Assembly: GCA_035648595.1 (NCBI GenBank)
Contig: DASRLH010000290.1
Coordinates: 1-26,593 of the forward strand
Source: RYN-428 sp035648595
GTDB lineage: Bacteria > Planctomycetota > Phycisphaerae > Tepidisphaerales > Tepidisphaeraceae
Reading direction: 5' to 3'
Length of the DNA: 26,593 nucleotides
The notes under the pieces are model-generated. The model was not told where the DNA came from and searched no databases. It saw only the letters and a list, made by a program, of their open reading frames with translations. Of the stretch, positions 15,833-23,188 are shown one piece after another. Both the position numbers and the translations under genes were made by a program. The stretch's first letter is position 1. Each line of letters starts with the position of its first letter.

Positions 15833-16789
15833 ATGCGTGCCCTGGTCTTCGACAAATCCCTCACCTTCCAACCCCGGCATCCCGAGCCGTCGGCGACGCT
15901 GGGCGATACGCTGATTCGCGTGCGTCAGGCGGGGGTTTGCGCCACCGATCTGGAAATCACCAAGGGCTACATGGGCTTTGCCGGCGTGCTGGGCCATGAG
16001 TTTGTCGGGGACGTGGTTTCTTCCTCCAACAAAGATCTGGTCGGCCAGCGCGTTTGCGGCGAGATCAACATCGTGTGCGGCAGGTGCGACATGTGCCTCT
16101 CGGGGCTGAGCGCCCATTGCCGCAATCGCGCGGTGCTGGGAATACTCAACCATGATGGGGCGTTCGCGGAGTTTGTGCGCCTTCCCGCCATCAATCTGCA
16201 CATGGTGCCCAAGACCGTGGACGACGATACCGCCGTTTTTGTCGAGCCGTTGGCGGCGGCGTTTCAGGTCGTCAAGCAGGTGCAGATCGACAGCCGAAAA
16301 TGGGTGACGGTTTTGGGCGACGGCCGGCTTGGCTTGCTCGTGGCCCAGGTGCTCCGCGACGCCGGTTGTCCGGTGCGCGTGGTGGGCAAGCATGCCGAAA
16401 AACTGGCGCTGTGCGAGAAATGGCAGATCCGCGCCCGCCCGCTGGCGGACATCGTGCCGCGCCACGATCAGGACATCGTCGTCGATTGCACCGGCAGCGC
16501 GGCGGGCCTGGAACTGGCCCTGCAACTGGTCCGCCCGCGCGGCACGGTCGTTCTCAAAAGCACCGTGGCCGCGGGAAAGGCGATGAACCTGGCGCCCGTG
16601 GTCATCGACGAGATCAACATCGTCGGCAGCCGGTGCGGCCCCTTCCGCGAAGCCATCCGCGCCCTGGCCGAAAAACGCGTGGACGTGACGAGCCTCATTC
16701 ACCGAAGAATGAAACTGGCGCAAGGCGTACAGGCTGTCGAACTGGCGGGAAGGCCGGGTGTGCTCAAAGTGCTAATTACGATGGAGTGA
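15833..16789 (+). CDS. Zinc-dependent alcohol dehydrogenase (MDR family)
   Basis: This 318-residue medium-chain dehydrogenase has catalytic-zinc ligands Cys36 (AGVCATDL), His55-Glu56 (GHEFVG) and Glu138. The structural-zinc Cys82, Cys85, Cys88 and Cys96 lie in VCGRCDMCLSG. The Rossmann nucleotide site reads TVLGDGRLGLLVAQVL (about 160-175). The overall pattern is closest to threonine/sorbitol dehydrogenase-like members, but the protein is short for the family (usually about 340). The substrate alcohol cannot be deduced. It stands alone on the plus strand after the family A element. The GGDPH-type spacing of the Rossmann glycines suggests NAD(H), which is inference. Confidence 0.88.
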   Translation: MRALVFDKSLTFQPRHPEPSATLGDTLIRVRQAGVCATDLEITKGYMGFAGVLGHEFVGDVVSSSNKDLVGQRVCGEINIVCGRCDMCLSGLSAHCRNRAVLGILNHDGAFAEFVRLPAINLHMVPKTVDDDTAVFVEPLAAAFQVVKQVQIDSRKWVTVLGDGRLGLLVAQVLRDAGCPVRVVGKHAEKLALCEKWQIRARPLADIVPRHDQDIVVDCTGSAAGLELALQLVRPRGTVVLKSTVAAGKAMNLAPVVIDEINIVGSRCGPFREAIRALAEKRVDVTSLIHRRMKLAQGVQAVELAGRPGVLKVLITME

Positions 16790-17093
16790 AACCGACTGCG
16801 CCCCGCAACTCAACTGACGGTGAAAATCCGAAATCCGAAGCACGAAATCCGAAACAAATTCAAAAGCAGGAAAAAAAGGAAAATTCAAAGGGCGCGTGCA
16901 TTGGGTCTATTTTCTTAAGCCTTCTCGCCTTGAACTGACGACGATTCCTCTGAATAATTGCTTCTCTGACTCTCTGAACCTCCGAATCTCTGCGCGCGCA
17001 TTCGATGAGGTTGCGACCGAGGGACGCGCCGGGATACATTGACGCGGCGTCTGTTCCAGATTCTCAACTCTCAACTCTCAGCACTCTCCGCTC
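16790..17093. other. Intergenic stretch with low-complexity repeats
   Basis: No gene is seen. At 16825-16855 AAATCCGAA occurs twice, separated by an AGCACG-type linker, followed by an A-rich run to about 16888. At 16960-17090 there are CT-rich strings such as CTCAACTCTCAACTCTC just before the QueC-like start. No clear promoter was recognised. Confidence 0.45.
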
Positions 17094-17756
17094 ATGGCCA
17101 AGGACCTCGCCATCATCCTCAACAACGGGAGCATCAACTCCGCGGTGGCGACGGCACTGGCGATGCAGAAGCATCGGGGGGTGTTCTTGCACATGGAGGC
17201 GGGGGCGCAGCCGGCGAGTCGGGCGCGGACGGCGTATGACCAGCAGGTCGCGCACTTCAAGCCCTACCGCGAGCATGCGCTGGCGATGCCGTATCTCACG
17301 CAGTTGGGCGGCCTGGGCAGGCAGACCAATGTCCCGGTCGATCCCCGGCATCCGGCGCCGTTGGGGCCGCAGATGCAGGAGCTTTTGCCTTTTATTGCCG
17401 CCGCCGTTCGGTTTGCCGCCCATTATCAGGCTGCCGCCATCTACCTGGGATTGCGCGTGGGACCGCACGGGGATGAATTGGCTCAAGCGACGGAATACAT
17501 TCAGATTTGGAATGAGATGGCCAATCTGCCGTGCAATCTGCCGGACCTGGAGATTGTCACGCCGTTGCTGGAGCTCGAGGCCTGGCAGGCAGTGGACGTT
17601 GGGTTCCAAGCCGATGCGCCGCTGGACCGGACCTGGAGCTGCGCCGAGGAAGCCGGTGATCCGTGCTGGGCCTGCCGGGGATGCCGGGCGCGGGAGTCTG
17701 CATTTCAACAAGCCGCGAAACTCGATCCGCTTAAAGTGGTGCGGGCACGGAATTGA
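17094..17756 (+). CDS. QueC-like protein with a degenerate PP-loop
   Basis: This 220-residue homologue of 7-cyano-7-deazaguanine synthase (preQ0 synthesis, for queuosine or deazapurine DNA modification) keeps the C-terminal zinc site. Cys183, Cys191, Cys194 and Cys197 lie in TWSCAEEAGDPCWACRGC, matching the QueC C-x(7-8)-C-x2-C-x2-C spacing. It also keeps the LGLRVGPHGDE segment. The ATP-binding PP-loop, normally SGGxDS, reads NGSINS (residues 11-16), with Ser to Asn, Gly to Ser and Asp to Asn. That suggests loss or change of ATP pyrophosphatase activity. No queD, queE or queF is nearby. The start is the ATG giving MAKDLAIILNNG, and no Shine-Dalgarno is obvious. Confidence 0.8.
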   Translation: MAKDLAIILNNGSINSAVATALAMQKHRGVFLHMEAGAQPASRARTAYDQQVAHFKPYREHALAMPYLTQLGGLGRQTNVPVDPRHPAPLGPQMQELLPFIAAAVRFAAHYQAAAIYLGLRVGPHGDELAQATEYIQIWNEMANLPCNLPDLEIVTPLLELEAWQAVDVGFQADAPLDRTWSCAEEAGDPCWACRGCRARESAFQQAAKLDPLKVVRARN

Positions 17757-17797
17757 ATCGATCGTCCAATCATGCGACTGCGGCGATCGTCCGCTTG

Positions 17798-17816
17798 AAC
17801 GGCGGATCGAGCCGTT
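17798..17816. terminator. Hairpin between converging genes
   Basis: AACGGC-GGATCGA-GCCGTT is a perfect 6-bp stem between the QueC-like stop and the stop of the minus-strand gene, overlapping the latter. There is no T-run, so intrinsic termination is doubtful. Confidence 0.25.
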
Positions 17817-18192
17817 ACGAAGTCAGCCATTCAACCCACTGGCGCTGATCGCGCTCGTCCATGGCTCGTTCTTTTGATGGCGTAAGCGGTTTACGACGCG
17901 GACGTTCGCCCCAGAATGCTGGTGGATTCTCGCGGAGGCGTTTAATCGCTTCCGGTCGCTCAGCAAGTATTAGAACATCGCGGTAGTCATGGCGTGCTTT
18001 CTGAACGAGTTCCCGAAGTTCCCAGAGCCTGCCCTCACTCACCTTGATGATCGCTAAATGAATCAATTCCGGCGCCAGGTCTTGCGGTCGCTTGCCGTAC
18101 CGATCCAGCGACTCAAGGGCTTGCTGGGCAATTGCGGGAACTGGGAAGGCAAGAGCCAGTTTCTTCAGCACGAGTTGTCGCGTAATTTGCAT
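17815..18192 (-). CDS. Conserved-looking protein of unknown function
   Basis: A 125-residue soluble, largely helical protein, not recognised. It has few hydrophobic runs. Notable segments are ALESLDRYGKRPQDLAPE, LIHLAIIKVSEGRLWELREL and RHDYRDVLILAERPEA, then a basic Pro-rich stretch (FWGERPRRKPLTPSKE) and WVEWLTS at the end. It follows the RNase D gene by 41 bp on the same strand, so the two are probably cotranscribed. It converges on the QueC-like gene. The clean frame, ATG start and uniform codon use support it as real. Confidence 0.65.
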   Translation of the reverse strand: MQITRQLVLKKLALAFPVPAIAQQALESLDRYGKRPQDLAPELIHLAIIKVSEGRLWELRELVQKARHDYRDVLILAERPEAIKRLRENPPAFWGERPRRKPLTPSKERAMDERDQRQWVEWLTS

Positions 18193-18233
18193 GCTTCCGC
18201 TTCTGTTTGCCGCTTAAGCGATGTCGTCGCGTC

Positions 18234-19391
18234 TCATTTCTCGATGCTAGCCCTCAATTCCCCTTTCGACCATTCCAGCCCCATCTTCCTGTTCCCGGCG
18301 AGAATCTCGCTGAGTTCGTCGCCCACGGCTTGCTTTCGCCATCCCATGAGCATCTTTGGCGGATCACCAGCGCCGTCGGTGATGTAACGGTGGAACTCGC
18401 TCACTTCCTGGCGGCTGGCGACCAGCGCCGGATCGAGCGACAGGCCGGCGCATAGGCATTGCGCCGTCGCGAAAACCGCGTCGGCGCGAAATCGTTCGCG
18501 TGGGGCGGCTTCAGGGTCGCGCGATGCGGGCATGTGGATGGGCGGCAGAGTCATGGCGCGGGCCGTCGCCTCGACGATGTCGTTGCCGTACTCGTGTTCG
18601 ACCGGGCGTGGCAGGCCGCGCACTCTGGAAAGTTGCTCGACCGATTTTGCCGGGTTCCGGGCCAAATCCAGCAGCACCTCATCGCGCAGGAATGATCGCG
18701 GCGGGACATCGTGCCTTCGCGCGGCGCCATCGCGCCAAATCGTCAGTTCGCGCAGCACGGCGGCATTTCGCGGTTGCAGCGAATTGGCGCCTCTCACGCG
18801 CAGGTATTGGGTATCGGGATCAAAATGATACAACTTCGGATCGCATACCCCCGCGCATTCCTCTTTGGCCCACGCGGTGTGCCCCAGGGCCTCCAGGCGG
18901 CGGTACAACTCCGCCGCCGCTGCCGGCAGATAGCGCACGTCATCGGCGGCATATCGAAGCTGAATCGCCGAGAGCGGCCGCTGATCCCAATGGCTGAAGG
19001 TCAGCCCCTTCCCCAGCCGGGCGCCGGTCAGCTCGGCAACCAGCTTCGAGAGCGACAGGGGATACGGCAATCCGACAAAGCCGGCGGCGATTTGCGTATC
19101 GAAGACGTTGGCGGCGGCCCGATTCAGATGGCGCACCACCGGCTCGATGTCCTGATCGCCGGCATGAACGATTTTTTCCACCGCCGGGTCCGCCAGCAAT
19201 TCCCAGAAGGGTATTAGGTCGATCTGCGCCAACGGGTCGATCAGCGCCACGCGATTGCGCGAGGCGACCTGAAGCACGCACAGTTGGGGGTGGTACGTCA
19301 ACTCCCCGATGAACTCGCTGTCGTACGCGAACGATCCGTCCGTGCGGAGGTTGGCAATGAGGTGCGCCAATTGCTCATCGGAGATAATCAT
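18234..19391 (-). CDS. rnd: Ribonuclease D
   Basis: This 385-residue 3'-5' exoribonuclease belongs to the DEDDy class and trims tRNA and other stable RNA ends. Exo I is FAYDSEF (Asp24, Glu26), exo II ends in HAGDQDIEPVV (Asp81), and exo III is YAADDVRYL (Tyr147, Asp151). An HRDC-type helical domain follows from about 205 (LRELTIWRDGAARRHDVPPR), and then a C-terminal region of about 90 residues. Length matches E. coli RNase D. I start at the ATG giving MIISDEQLAHLI, preceded directly by GGAG. The frame is open to an ATG at 19553 (54 more residues, Ala/Arg-rich and without domain character), so the longer start is possible. Confidence 0.92.
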   Translation of the reverse strand: MIISDEQLAHLIANLRTDGSFAYDSEFIGELTYHPQLCVLQVASRNRVALIDPLAQIDLIPFWELLADPAVEKIVHAGDQDIEPVVRHLNRAAANVFDTQIAAGFVGLPYPLSLSKLVAELTGARLGKGLTFSHWDQRPLSAIQLRYAADDVRYLPAAAAELYRRLEALGHTAWAKEECAGVCDPKLYHFDPDTQYLRVRGANSLQPRNAAVLRELTIWRDGAARRHDVPPRSFLRDEVLLDLARNPAKSVEQLSRVRGLPRPVEHEYGNDIVEATARAMTLPPIHMPASRDPEAAPRERFRADAVFATAQCLCAGLSLDPALVASRQEVSEFHRYITDGAGDPPKMLMGWRKQAVGDELSEILAGNRKMGLEWSKGELRASIEK

Positions 19392-19680
19392 CTCCGGCGG
19401 GCCACGAAAGATTCCCGCAAGGGCGATCGCGGCGTTGGCTTCGTCAGCCGCGGCCGGCTGGGCATGAGCCGACTCATGCGCGCGGGCGCGGTGCTGGGCA
19501 CGAAAATTAAAGGGTTTTGCCGGCGGGCGGGACGCGGGTTCTTCTCGATCCATTCTATGCTCTTTTCTCTCCGGAAGCCTGGCGCGGAACTATTGGTTAT
19601 CAGACCGTCCCACCATACGCGCGCGATCGCGGCGATGCCAGCCGTTGCGAATGGCATAGGCTTTGCCCTATGCGCGGGCA

Positions 19681-20073
19681 ATGCCCGCGGTCACGTCCAC
19701 AACTTCTAATCCCCACGTCGGCGTATTGATTGTCGAGGACGAAGCGGTCGCCCGAAAGGCGCTTTCAGTTCTGCTGTCATCCTATGGTTTTATCACAACC
19801 GCGTGCGGGTCGGCGGAGGAGGCGCTGGGGCTTATTCGCAATAAGCTGGCCCCGGAGTTCGCGCTGGTCGATCTGGATTTGCCGGGCATGAACGGGCTGG
19901 ATTTTATCGGACGTTTGCGTGAATCCGATCGCGCGGTGTTTCCGGTGCTCATCACCGCGGCCGACAAGGAGCGCGTTCGATCGCTGGACACGACGCCGGT
20001 GCGATACCTGCAAAAGCCCCTCGATTTTGAAAAACTTCTGATCCTGCTCCACGAATGCCAGGCGCGGCATTAA
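19681..20073 (+). CDS. Stand-alone response regulator receiver
   Basis: A single receiver domain of 130 residues from ATG 19681 (an in-frame ATG at 19663 would add six). Acidic residues are in VLIVEDEA, the phosphorylated Asp is Asp64 in ALVDLDLPGMNG, the switch Thr is in LITAA, and Lys112 is in YLQKPLD. There is no output domain and no kinase gene next to it. The sequence differs clearly from the receiver at 13183, so they are not recent duplicates. It is divergent from rnd, with about 290 bp between the start codons if the short rnd start is used. Confidence 0.88.
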   Translation: MPAVTSTTSNPHVGVLIVEDEAVARKALSVLLSSYGFITTACGSAEEALGLIRNKLAPEFALVDLDLPGMNGLDFIGRLRESDRAVFPVLITAADKERVRSLDTTPVRYLQKPLDFEKLLILLHECQARH

Positions 20074-20186
20074 TCCGGGAACCACAAATATTCGTGGCAA
20101 AAGATCATGCTGCCGATTCTTGCCATGGGGGCTGGCGCGGGCTAGCATTTGCCGTTGTCAGGTCGGATTGTGCGGGGGATTGGCCA

Positions 20187-20193
20187 GAAGGAG
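20187..20193 (+). promoter_or_regulatory. Ribosome binding site deciding the start of the 20199 gene
   Basis: GAAGGAG is followed by five bases and then ATG 20199. It favours this start over the longer open frame from 20055. Confidence 0.55.
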
Positions 20194-20198
20194 CGAGC

Positions 20199-20549
20199 AT
20201 GAATCTCACATATGCAATCGAGCGCCTGCTCGATACGGGTTGGCGGGCCGGGCCGGAACTGGAGACTGAACGGTTGTCCGATGGACGGCGATTCCCCTCC
20301 GTCCTGGCGGTTCAGCGCGAGTTTGCCCGCGCGGGGCTTGAACTGGCGATTAAGCACAATCTCATGTTCGGATGCTTCCGCGCGACGTGGGCTCCAATAG
20401 GCGAGGCGCTCGATCCGGCCTCGGCCACGGATGAACGCCATGGCACGGTCATCGGCGCCTGCGACCGCGAGGCGGCGGTCTATGCGCTGGCGCAGCTTCG
20501 CACCGCCCAGGCGCAACGCCAGGCGGAGCCGGATTTGGCGCAGGTTTGA
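20199..20549 (+). CDS. Small protein of unknown function
   Basis: A 116-residue soluble protein that I do not recognise. The start MNLTYAIERLLDTGWRAGPE is fixed by a strong Shine-Dalgarno. The middle has FPSVLAVQREFARAGLELAI and FGCFRATWAPIGEAL. The end is Ala/Gln-rich (AQLRTAQAQRQAEPDLAQV). No signal peptide, membrane segment or catalytic motif is visible. It follows the receiver gene by about 125 bp on the same strand, so cotranscription is possible but not shown. A repeat element (20620-20779) lies just downstream. Confidence 0.65.
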   Translation: MNLTYAIERLLDTGWRAGPELETERLSDGRRFPSVLAVQREFARAGLELAIKHNLMFGCFRATWAPIGEALDPASATDERHGTVIGACDREAAVYALAQLRTAQAQRQAEPDLAQV

Positions 20550-20619
20550 AACGCCGAAGAAGAGGGAGCCGCGGAATGCCCCCGGCGCCGCCGTCAGCTG
20601 CCGCCAGACGGGATTGCGC

Positions 20620-20779
20620 AAAGTTCGCAGAGGCGCAAAGCCGCAAAGGCAATCGAAGTTCAGTAAAAAACATGACATAAATCAAGGTGGAATCGTGCTT
20701 CGACCGGATGAGATAGAGACTGAGGTTGATTCCGACACATTGAACTTGACCCTCCGCGCCTTTGCGCCTTCCCGACTTT
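20620..20779. repeat. Family D imperfect inverted-repeat element
   Basis: The left arm (20620-20671) contains AGGCGCAAAG and AAGTTCA, and the right arm (20739-20779) contains the reverse complements of both in the mirrored order, plus inverted AAAGT at the outer ends. Arms pair over roughly 30 of 43 positions with small gaps. The AT-richer centre (about 20672-20738) carries no gene. It lies between the 20199 gene and the truncated gene at 20812. Confidence 0.55.
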
Positions 20780-20811
20780 GAACGAGTCTTCCGGCAATGT
20801 GAATAATTGCG

Positions 20812-21099
20812 TCAAATTCCCATGTCCTTCCGCACCGCACGCGCCAGCCGGCGAAACTCAGAGCGCAGCGGCTTATGCACGCGCGGAGCGAACTCGCCGC
20901 CTAAATGGTGCGCGCGGATCAACCCAATTACATCCGCCAGGTCTTGCGCCCGTAACATATTCTTGCTTCTGCTGTCCAGTTTGAGATTGATCAGATCCGC
21001 CAGCGAAACCGTTCGCACGCCATCGATTATCACTCGCTTTTTGGGCTCAATGGAAACCTGCTCCGCGGTCACCAGATGGACCGGCACTCGGTCATACAT
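20812..21099 (-). pseudogene. Probable 3' remnant of a nucleotidyltransferase-like (AbiEii-type) gene
   Basis: The 95-residue frame has VHLVTAEQVSIEPKKRVIID, then TVSLADLINLKLDSRSKN and LRAQDLADVIGLIRAHHL. From memory this resembles the C-terminal half of nucleotidyltransferase-like proteins of the AbiEii/MenA type, which are about twice this length. No catalytic GS or DxD motif is present. The same frame continues upstream of the ATG as KAKAREF before a stop, so the ATG is probably internal to an older gene. A 23-codon frame starting MTATQLRNEALLMLEG (21163-21092) overlaps it in another phase and may be the old N-terminus after an internal deletion. It could still be a short functional protein. 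Confidence 0.5.
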
Positions 21100-21170
21100 A
21101 AACTCTCGCGCCTTTGCCTTCGAGCATCAGCAGAGCCTCGTTGCGGAGTTGCGTCGCGGTCATGGGTGTC

Positions 21171-22247
21171 TCACGCGACGGCGGCCGGCTCGAGCAGTTG
21201 CGCCCACCGCTTGGCGGTGCGGCTTTTCCAGCCGCCCTTGTGATAGGCGTATCCGACGATCAGCGGCACGGCCAGCGTGGCCTCGCTGAAGACCATCTGC
21301 TCGTACACGGTATCCACCTTGCCCCAGCTCGACGCCTCCTTGAGCGTGCTGCTGGACAGCGCCCCATCCCGCACGTCCGCGACCGTCACCTGGATGGCGT
21401 ATTTGTGCATGGGGGCGTCGTCGTCGGTGAGAATCTCGGCGGCCACCACGATGTCCTGCGCGAAATTCTTGGGCACGCCGCCGCCGATCATCAGAAGGCC
21501 GGTGTCCTTGGTCTTGAGCTTGAGTTGCGTGAGCTCGTAGAAATCCTTGCCGCTGTCGAAGCTGACGCAGGGCTTGCCTTCGCCCATGCGGGCATGCTGG
21601 TGGGCGACGATGCCGAAACCCGCCGAGCAGTCGCTGAACGCCGGCACGAAGATCGGCACATCGCGCTTGTAGGCCTCGTAAATGATGCTGTCCGCGCATT
21701 TGGGGCCGCCGACGCGCTCCAGATGCGCGCCAAACTCCCGCAACAATTCCCGGCTGCTGTAGGGCCGGGGCTCGGCGTCGTCGAAAATCTTTTGCGTGAC
21801 TTCATCGCAGACGCGCAGTTCCTCCTCGTCGATGAACGTGTCATAGATGCGGTCGATCATCAACTCGCGGAGCTCGCCGTCGCGCGTGCCGCTCTTGAAT
21901 TCATCGGCGGCGATGTAGTGCTTGTAGCCCAGGGCCTCGAAGAAATCCTGGTCGATCATGTTGGCGCCGGTCGAGACGATCGCATCCACCATGTTATTGC
22001 GAATCATATCGACAAAGACTTTCTTCAATCCCGCGCTGATCAGCGAGCCGGCGAGGCAGAGGATGACGCCGCACCCGTCGTCGCGGAGCATCCTGTCGTA
22101 AATGTCGGCGGCGCGATGCAGATCGCGCGCGGTGTACGCCATGTGCGCCATCGCATCCACCAGCGGCACCACGTTCTGGCGGGTGATGTCTATGTGCTGG
22201 ATGGGATGGGCGAGATACTCTTTTTTCTTGCTGTTCTTGACTGCCAT
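21171..22247 (-). CDS. Deoxyhypusine synthase-like protein
   Basis: This 358-residue protein belongs to the deoxyhypusine synthase family, NAD-dependent aminobutyl transferases using spermidine. Landmarks are VSTGANMIDQDF, the LREF/ERVGGPKCADSIIYEAYK region, VPIFVPAFSDCSAGFG (substrate/NAD site), GGGVPKNFAQ and ASSWGKV, where Lys310 aligns with the catalytic lysine of eukaryotic DHS. Bacteria lack eIF5A, so bacterial members probably make homospermidine-type polyamines or modify another target. The start is fixed by a strong Shine-Dalgarno (GAGGAG, 7-nt spacer). Its leader contains a 76-nt imperfect palindrome. The only gene behind it is the decayed one at 20812. Confidence 0.9.
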   Translation of the reverse strand: MAVKNSKKKEYLAHPIQHIDITRQNVVPLVDAMAHMAYTARDLHRAADIYDRMLRDDGCGVILCLAGSLISAGLKKVFVDMIRNNMVDAIVSTGANMIDQDFFEALGYKHYIAADEFKSGTRDGELRELMIDRIYDTFIDEEELRVCDEVTQKIFDDAEPRPYSSRELLREFGAHLERVGGPKCADSIIYEAYKRDVPIFVPAFSDCSAGFGIVAHQHARMGEGKPCVSFDSGKDFYELTQLKLKTKDTGLLMIGGGVPKNFAQDIVVAAEILTDDDAPMHKYAIQVTVADVRDGALSSSTLKEASSWGKVDTVYEQMVFSEATLAVPLIVGYAYHKGGWKSRTAKRWAQLLEPAAVA

Positions 22248-22254
22248 GATTGCT

Positions 22255-22260
22255 CTCCTC
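22255..22260 (-). promoter_or_regulatory. Ribosome binding site of the deoxyhypusine synthase-like gene
   Basis: GAGGAG on the minus strand with a 7-nt spacer before ATG 22247, among the strongest sites in the window. Confidence 0.6.
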
Positions 22261-22311
22261 TATGACTGCATACCGGCCGGAGCCGGGCATTGGACATCGC
22301 CTGAAAATACA

Positions 22312-22387
22312 AAAAGCCGCCGCGGCCCGCCACGGTGTGCCGCGGAACTTTCCGAGGCACCCGCCATTGCGGACCGGGGTGGCTTTT
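22312..22387 (-). ncRNA. Structured leader candidate (76-nt palindrome) upstream of the deoxyhypusine synthase-like gene
   Basis: On the minus strand AAAAGCC (22387-22381) pairs with GGCTTTT (22318-22312). Between them lie three local hairpins: CCGC-AATG-GCGG (22372-22361), GTGCC...GGCAC with an inner CGGA-AAGT-TCCG (22360-22337), and CCGTGG-CGGG-CCGCGG (22335-22320). The whole can also fold as one long imperfect hairpin. The distal strand is followed by T-rich sequence (TTTTTGTATTTT), as in an attenuator. It ends 65 nt before the start codon. It lacks the T-loop signature, so it is not a tRNA. Confidence 0.4.
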
Positions 22388-22566
22388 ACATCGAACGATT
22401 GTGGAAATTATTCGGTTGCGGTCAAGGCGGCGTGTCGGTCCGCGAGCACAATGAAGATCACCCGGGGATGCGCGCATGCCCGAGGAAAGGGGACACGGAA
22501 TGATGCGCCCAACAGGTTTGTTGGTGTTTGGATTGCATACATGTTACCCTCCCGTTCGGAACACAA

Positions 22567-23187
22567 ATGAAACATTTAGAGGGACTTCAAGGCATTTTTT
22601 CGACTATCCTGGCCGACCCGCCATGGCGTTTTCAGAACCGCACGGGCAAAGTAGCGCCCGAGCATGTGCGCCTGCGCAGATACGAAACGATGAGTATTGA
22701 AGAAATCTGCGCAATGTCCGTTGCATCTCACGCAAACGATCAGTCTCACTTGTATCTTTGGGTGCCCAATGCACTTTTGCCGTGGGGCCTGCAAGTGATG
22801 GAGGCATGGGGGTTCAAGTACAAAGCGAACATCGTTTGGTACAAGGTCCGCAAAGACGGCGGGCCCGATGGACGCGGCGTGGGATTCTATTTTCGCAACG
22901 TCACTGAATTACTTCTCTTTGGTATTCGCGGAAAGATGCGGACCCTCAAGCCAGGCCGAACCCAGGCCAATATCATGGCAACGCGAAAGCGCGAGCATTC
23001 CCGCAAGCCATCAACCGCCTACGGCCTGATTCAGCGCTGCAGTCCCGGCCCCTACTTGGAATTATTCGCGCGCGAGCGCATGGCCGACTGGACGCAATGG
23101 GGCGACGAGGTGGACAGTTACGCGAACAAGCGGGCCGTTCATCCCATGTATGAGAGCGACGAGACGAGCGAATTGTGTGTCGTATGA
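22567..23187 (+). CDS. MT-A70 family adenine-N6 methyltransferase
   Basis: A 206-residue MT-A70 protein with the catalytic motif DPPW (17-20) in FSTILADPPWRFQNRTGK. The family segments HLYLWVPNALLPWGLQVMEAWGF and YKANIVWYKV, NVTELLLFGIRGKM (cofactor-binding region) and PGPYLELFARERMADWTQWG all follow. It should transfer methyl from S-adenosylmethionine to adenine N6, in DNA for bacterial members. No restriction enzyme, phage gene or specificity subunit is adjacent, so it is an orphan. I start at the ATG giving MKHLEGLQGIF. The frame extends 13 codons further, to 22528. Its stop is one base from the stop of the converging branching-enzyme gene. Confidence 0.9.
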   Translation: MKHLEGLQGIFSTILADPPWRFQNRTGKVAPEHVRLRRYETMSIEEICAMSVASHANDQSHLYLWVPNALLPWGLQVMEAWGFKYKANIVWYKVRKDGGPDGRGVGFYFRNVTELLLFGIRGKMRTLKPGRTQANIMATRKREHSRKPSTAYGLIQRCSPGPYLELFARERMADWTQWGDEVDSYANKRAVHPMYESDETSELCVV

Positions 23188-23188
23188 T

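Larger units (their letters stand above)
22248..22566. other. Divergent intergenic region between dhs-like and MT-A70 genes
   Basis: This 319-bp stretch holds the Shine-Dalgarno site and palindromic leader of the dhs-like gene. The 180 bp next to the methyltransferase has no clear gene or promoter. Short frames here lack coding character. Confidence 0.45.

Noticed and set aside
15785..16723. 312-codon minus-strand frame
   Set aside because: Antisense to the zinc dehydrogenase with intact zinc ligands.
17005..17877. 290-codon plus-strand frame overlapping the QueC-like gene in another phase
   Set aside because: Ser/Arg/Trp-rich translation typical of a shifted reading frame; the QueC-like frame explains the region.
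21114..22265. 383-codon open frame on the plus strand
   Set aside because: Antisense to the deoxyhypusine synthase-like gene, which has a strong ribosome binding site and conserved motifs.
22312..22387. tRNA gene (76 nt with a 7-bp closing stem and three hairpins)
   Set aside because: No TTCRA T-loop, wrong loop sizes and no plausible anticodon arm; it is also nearly a simple palindrome.
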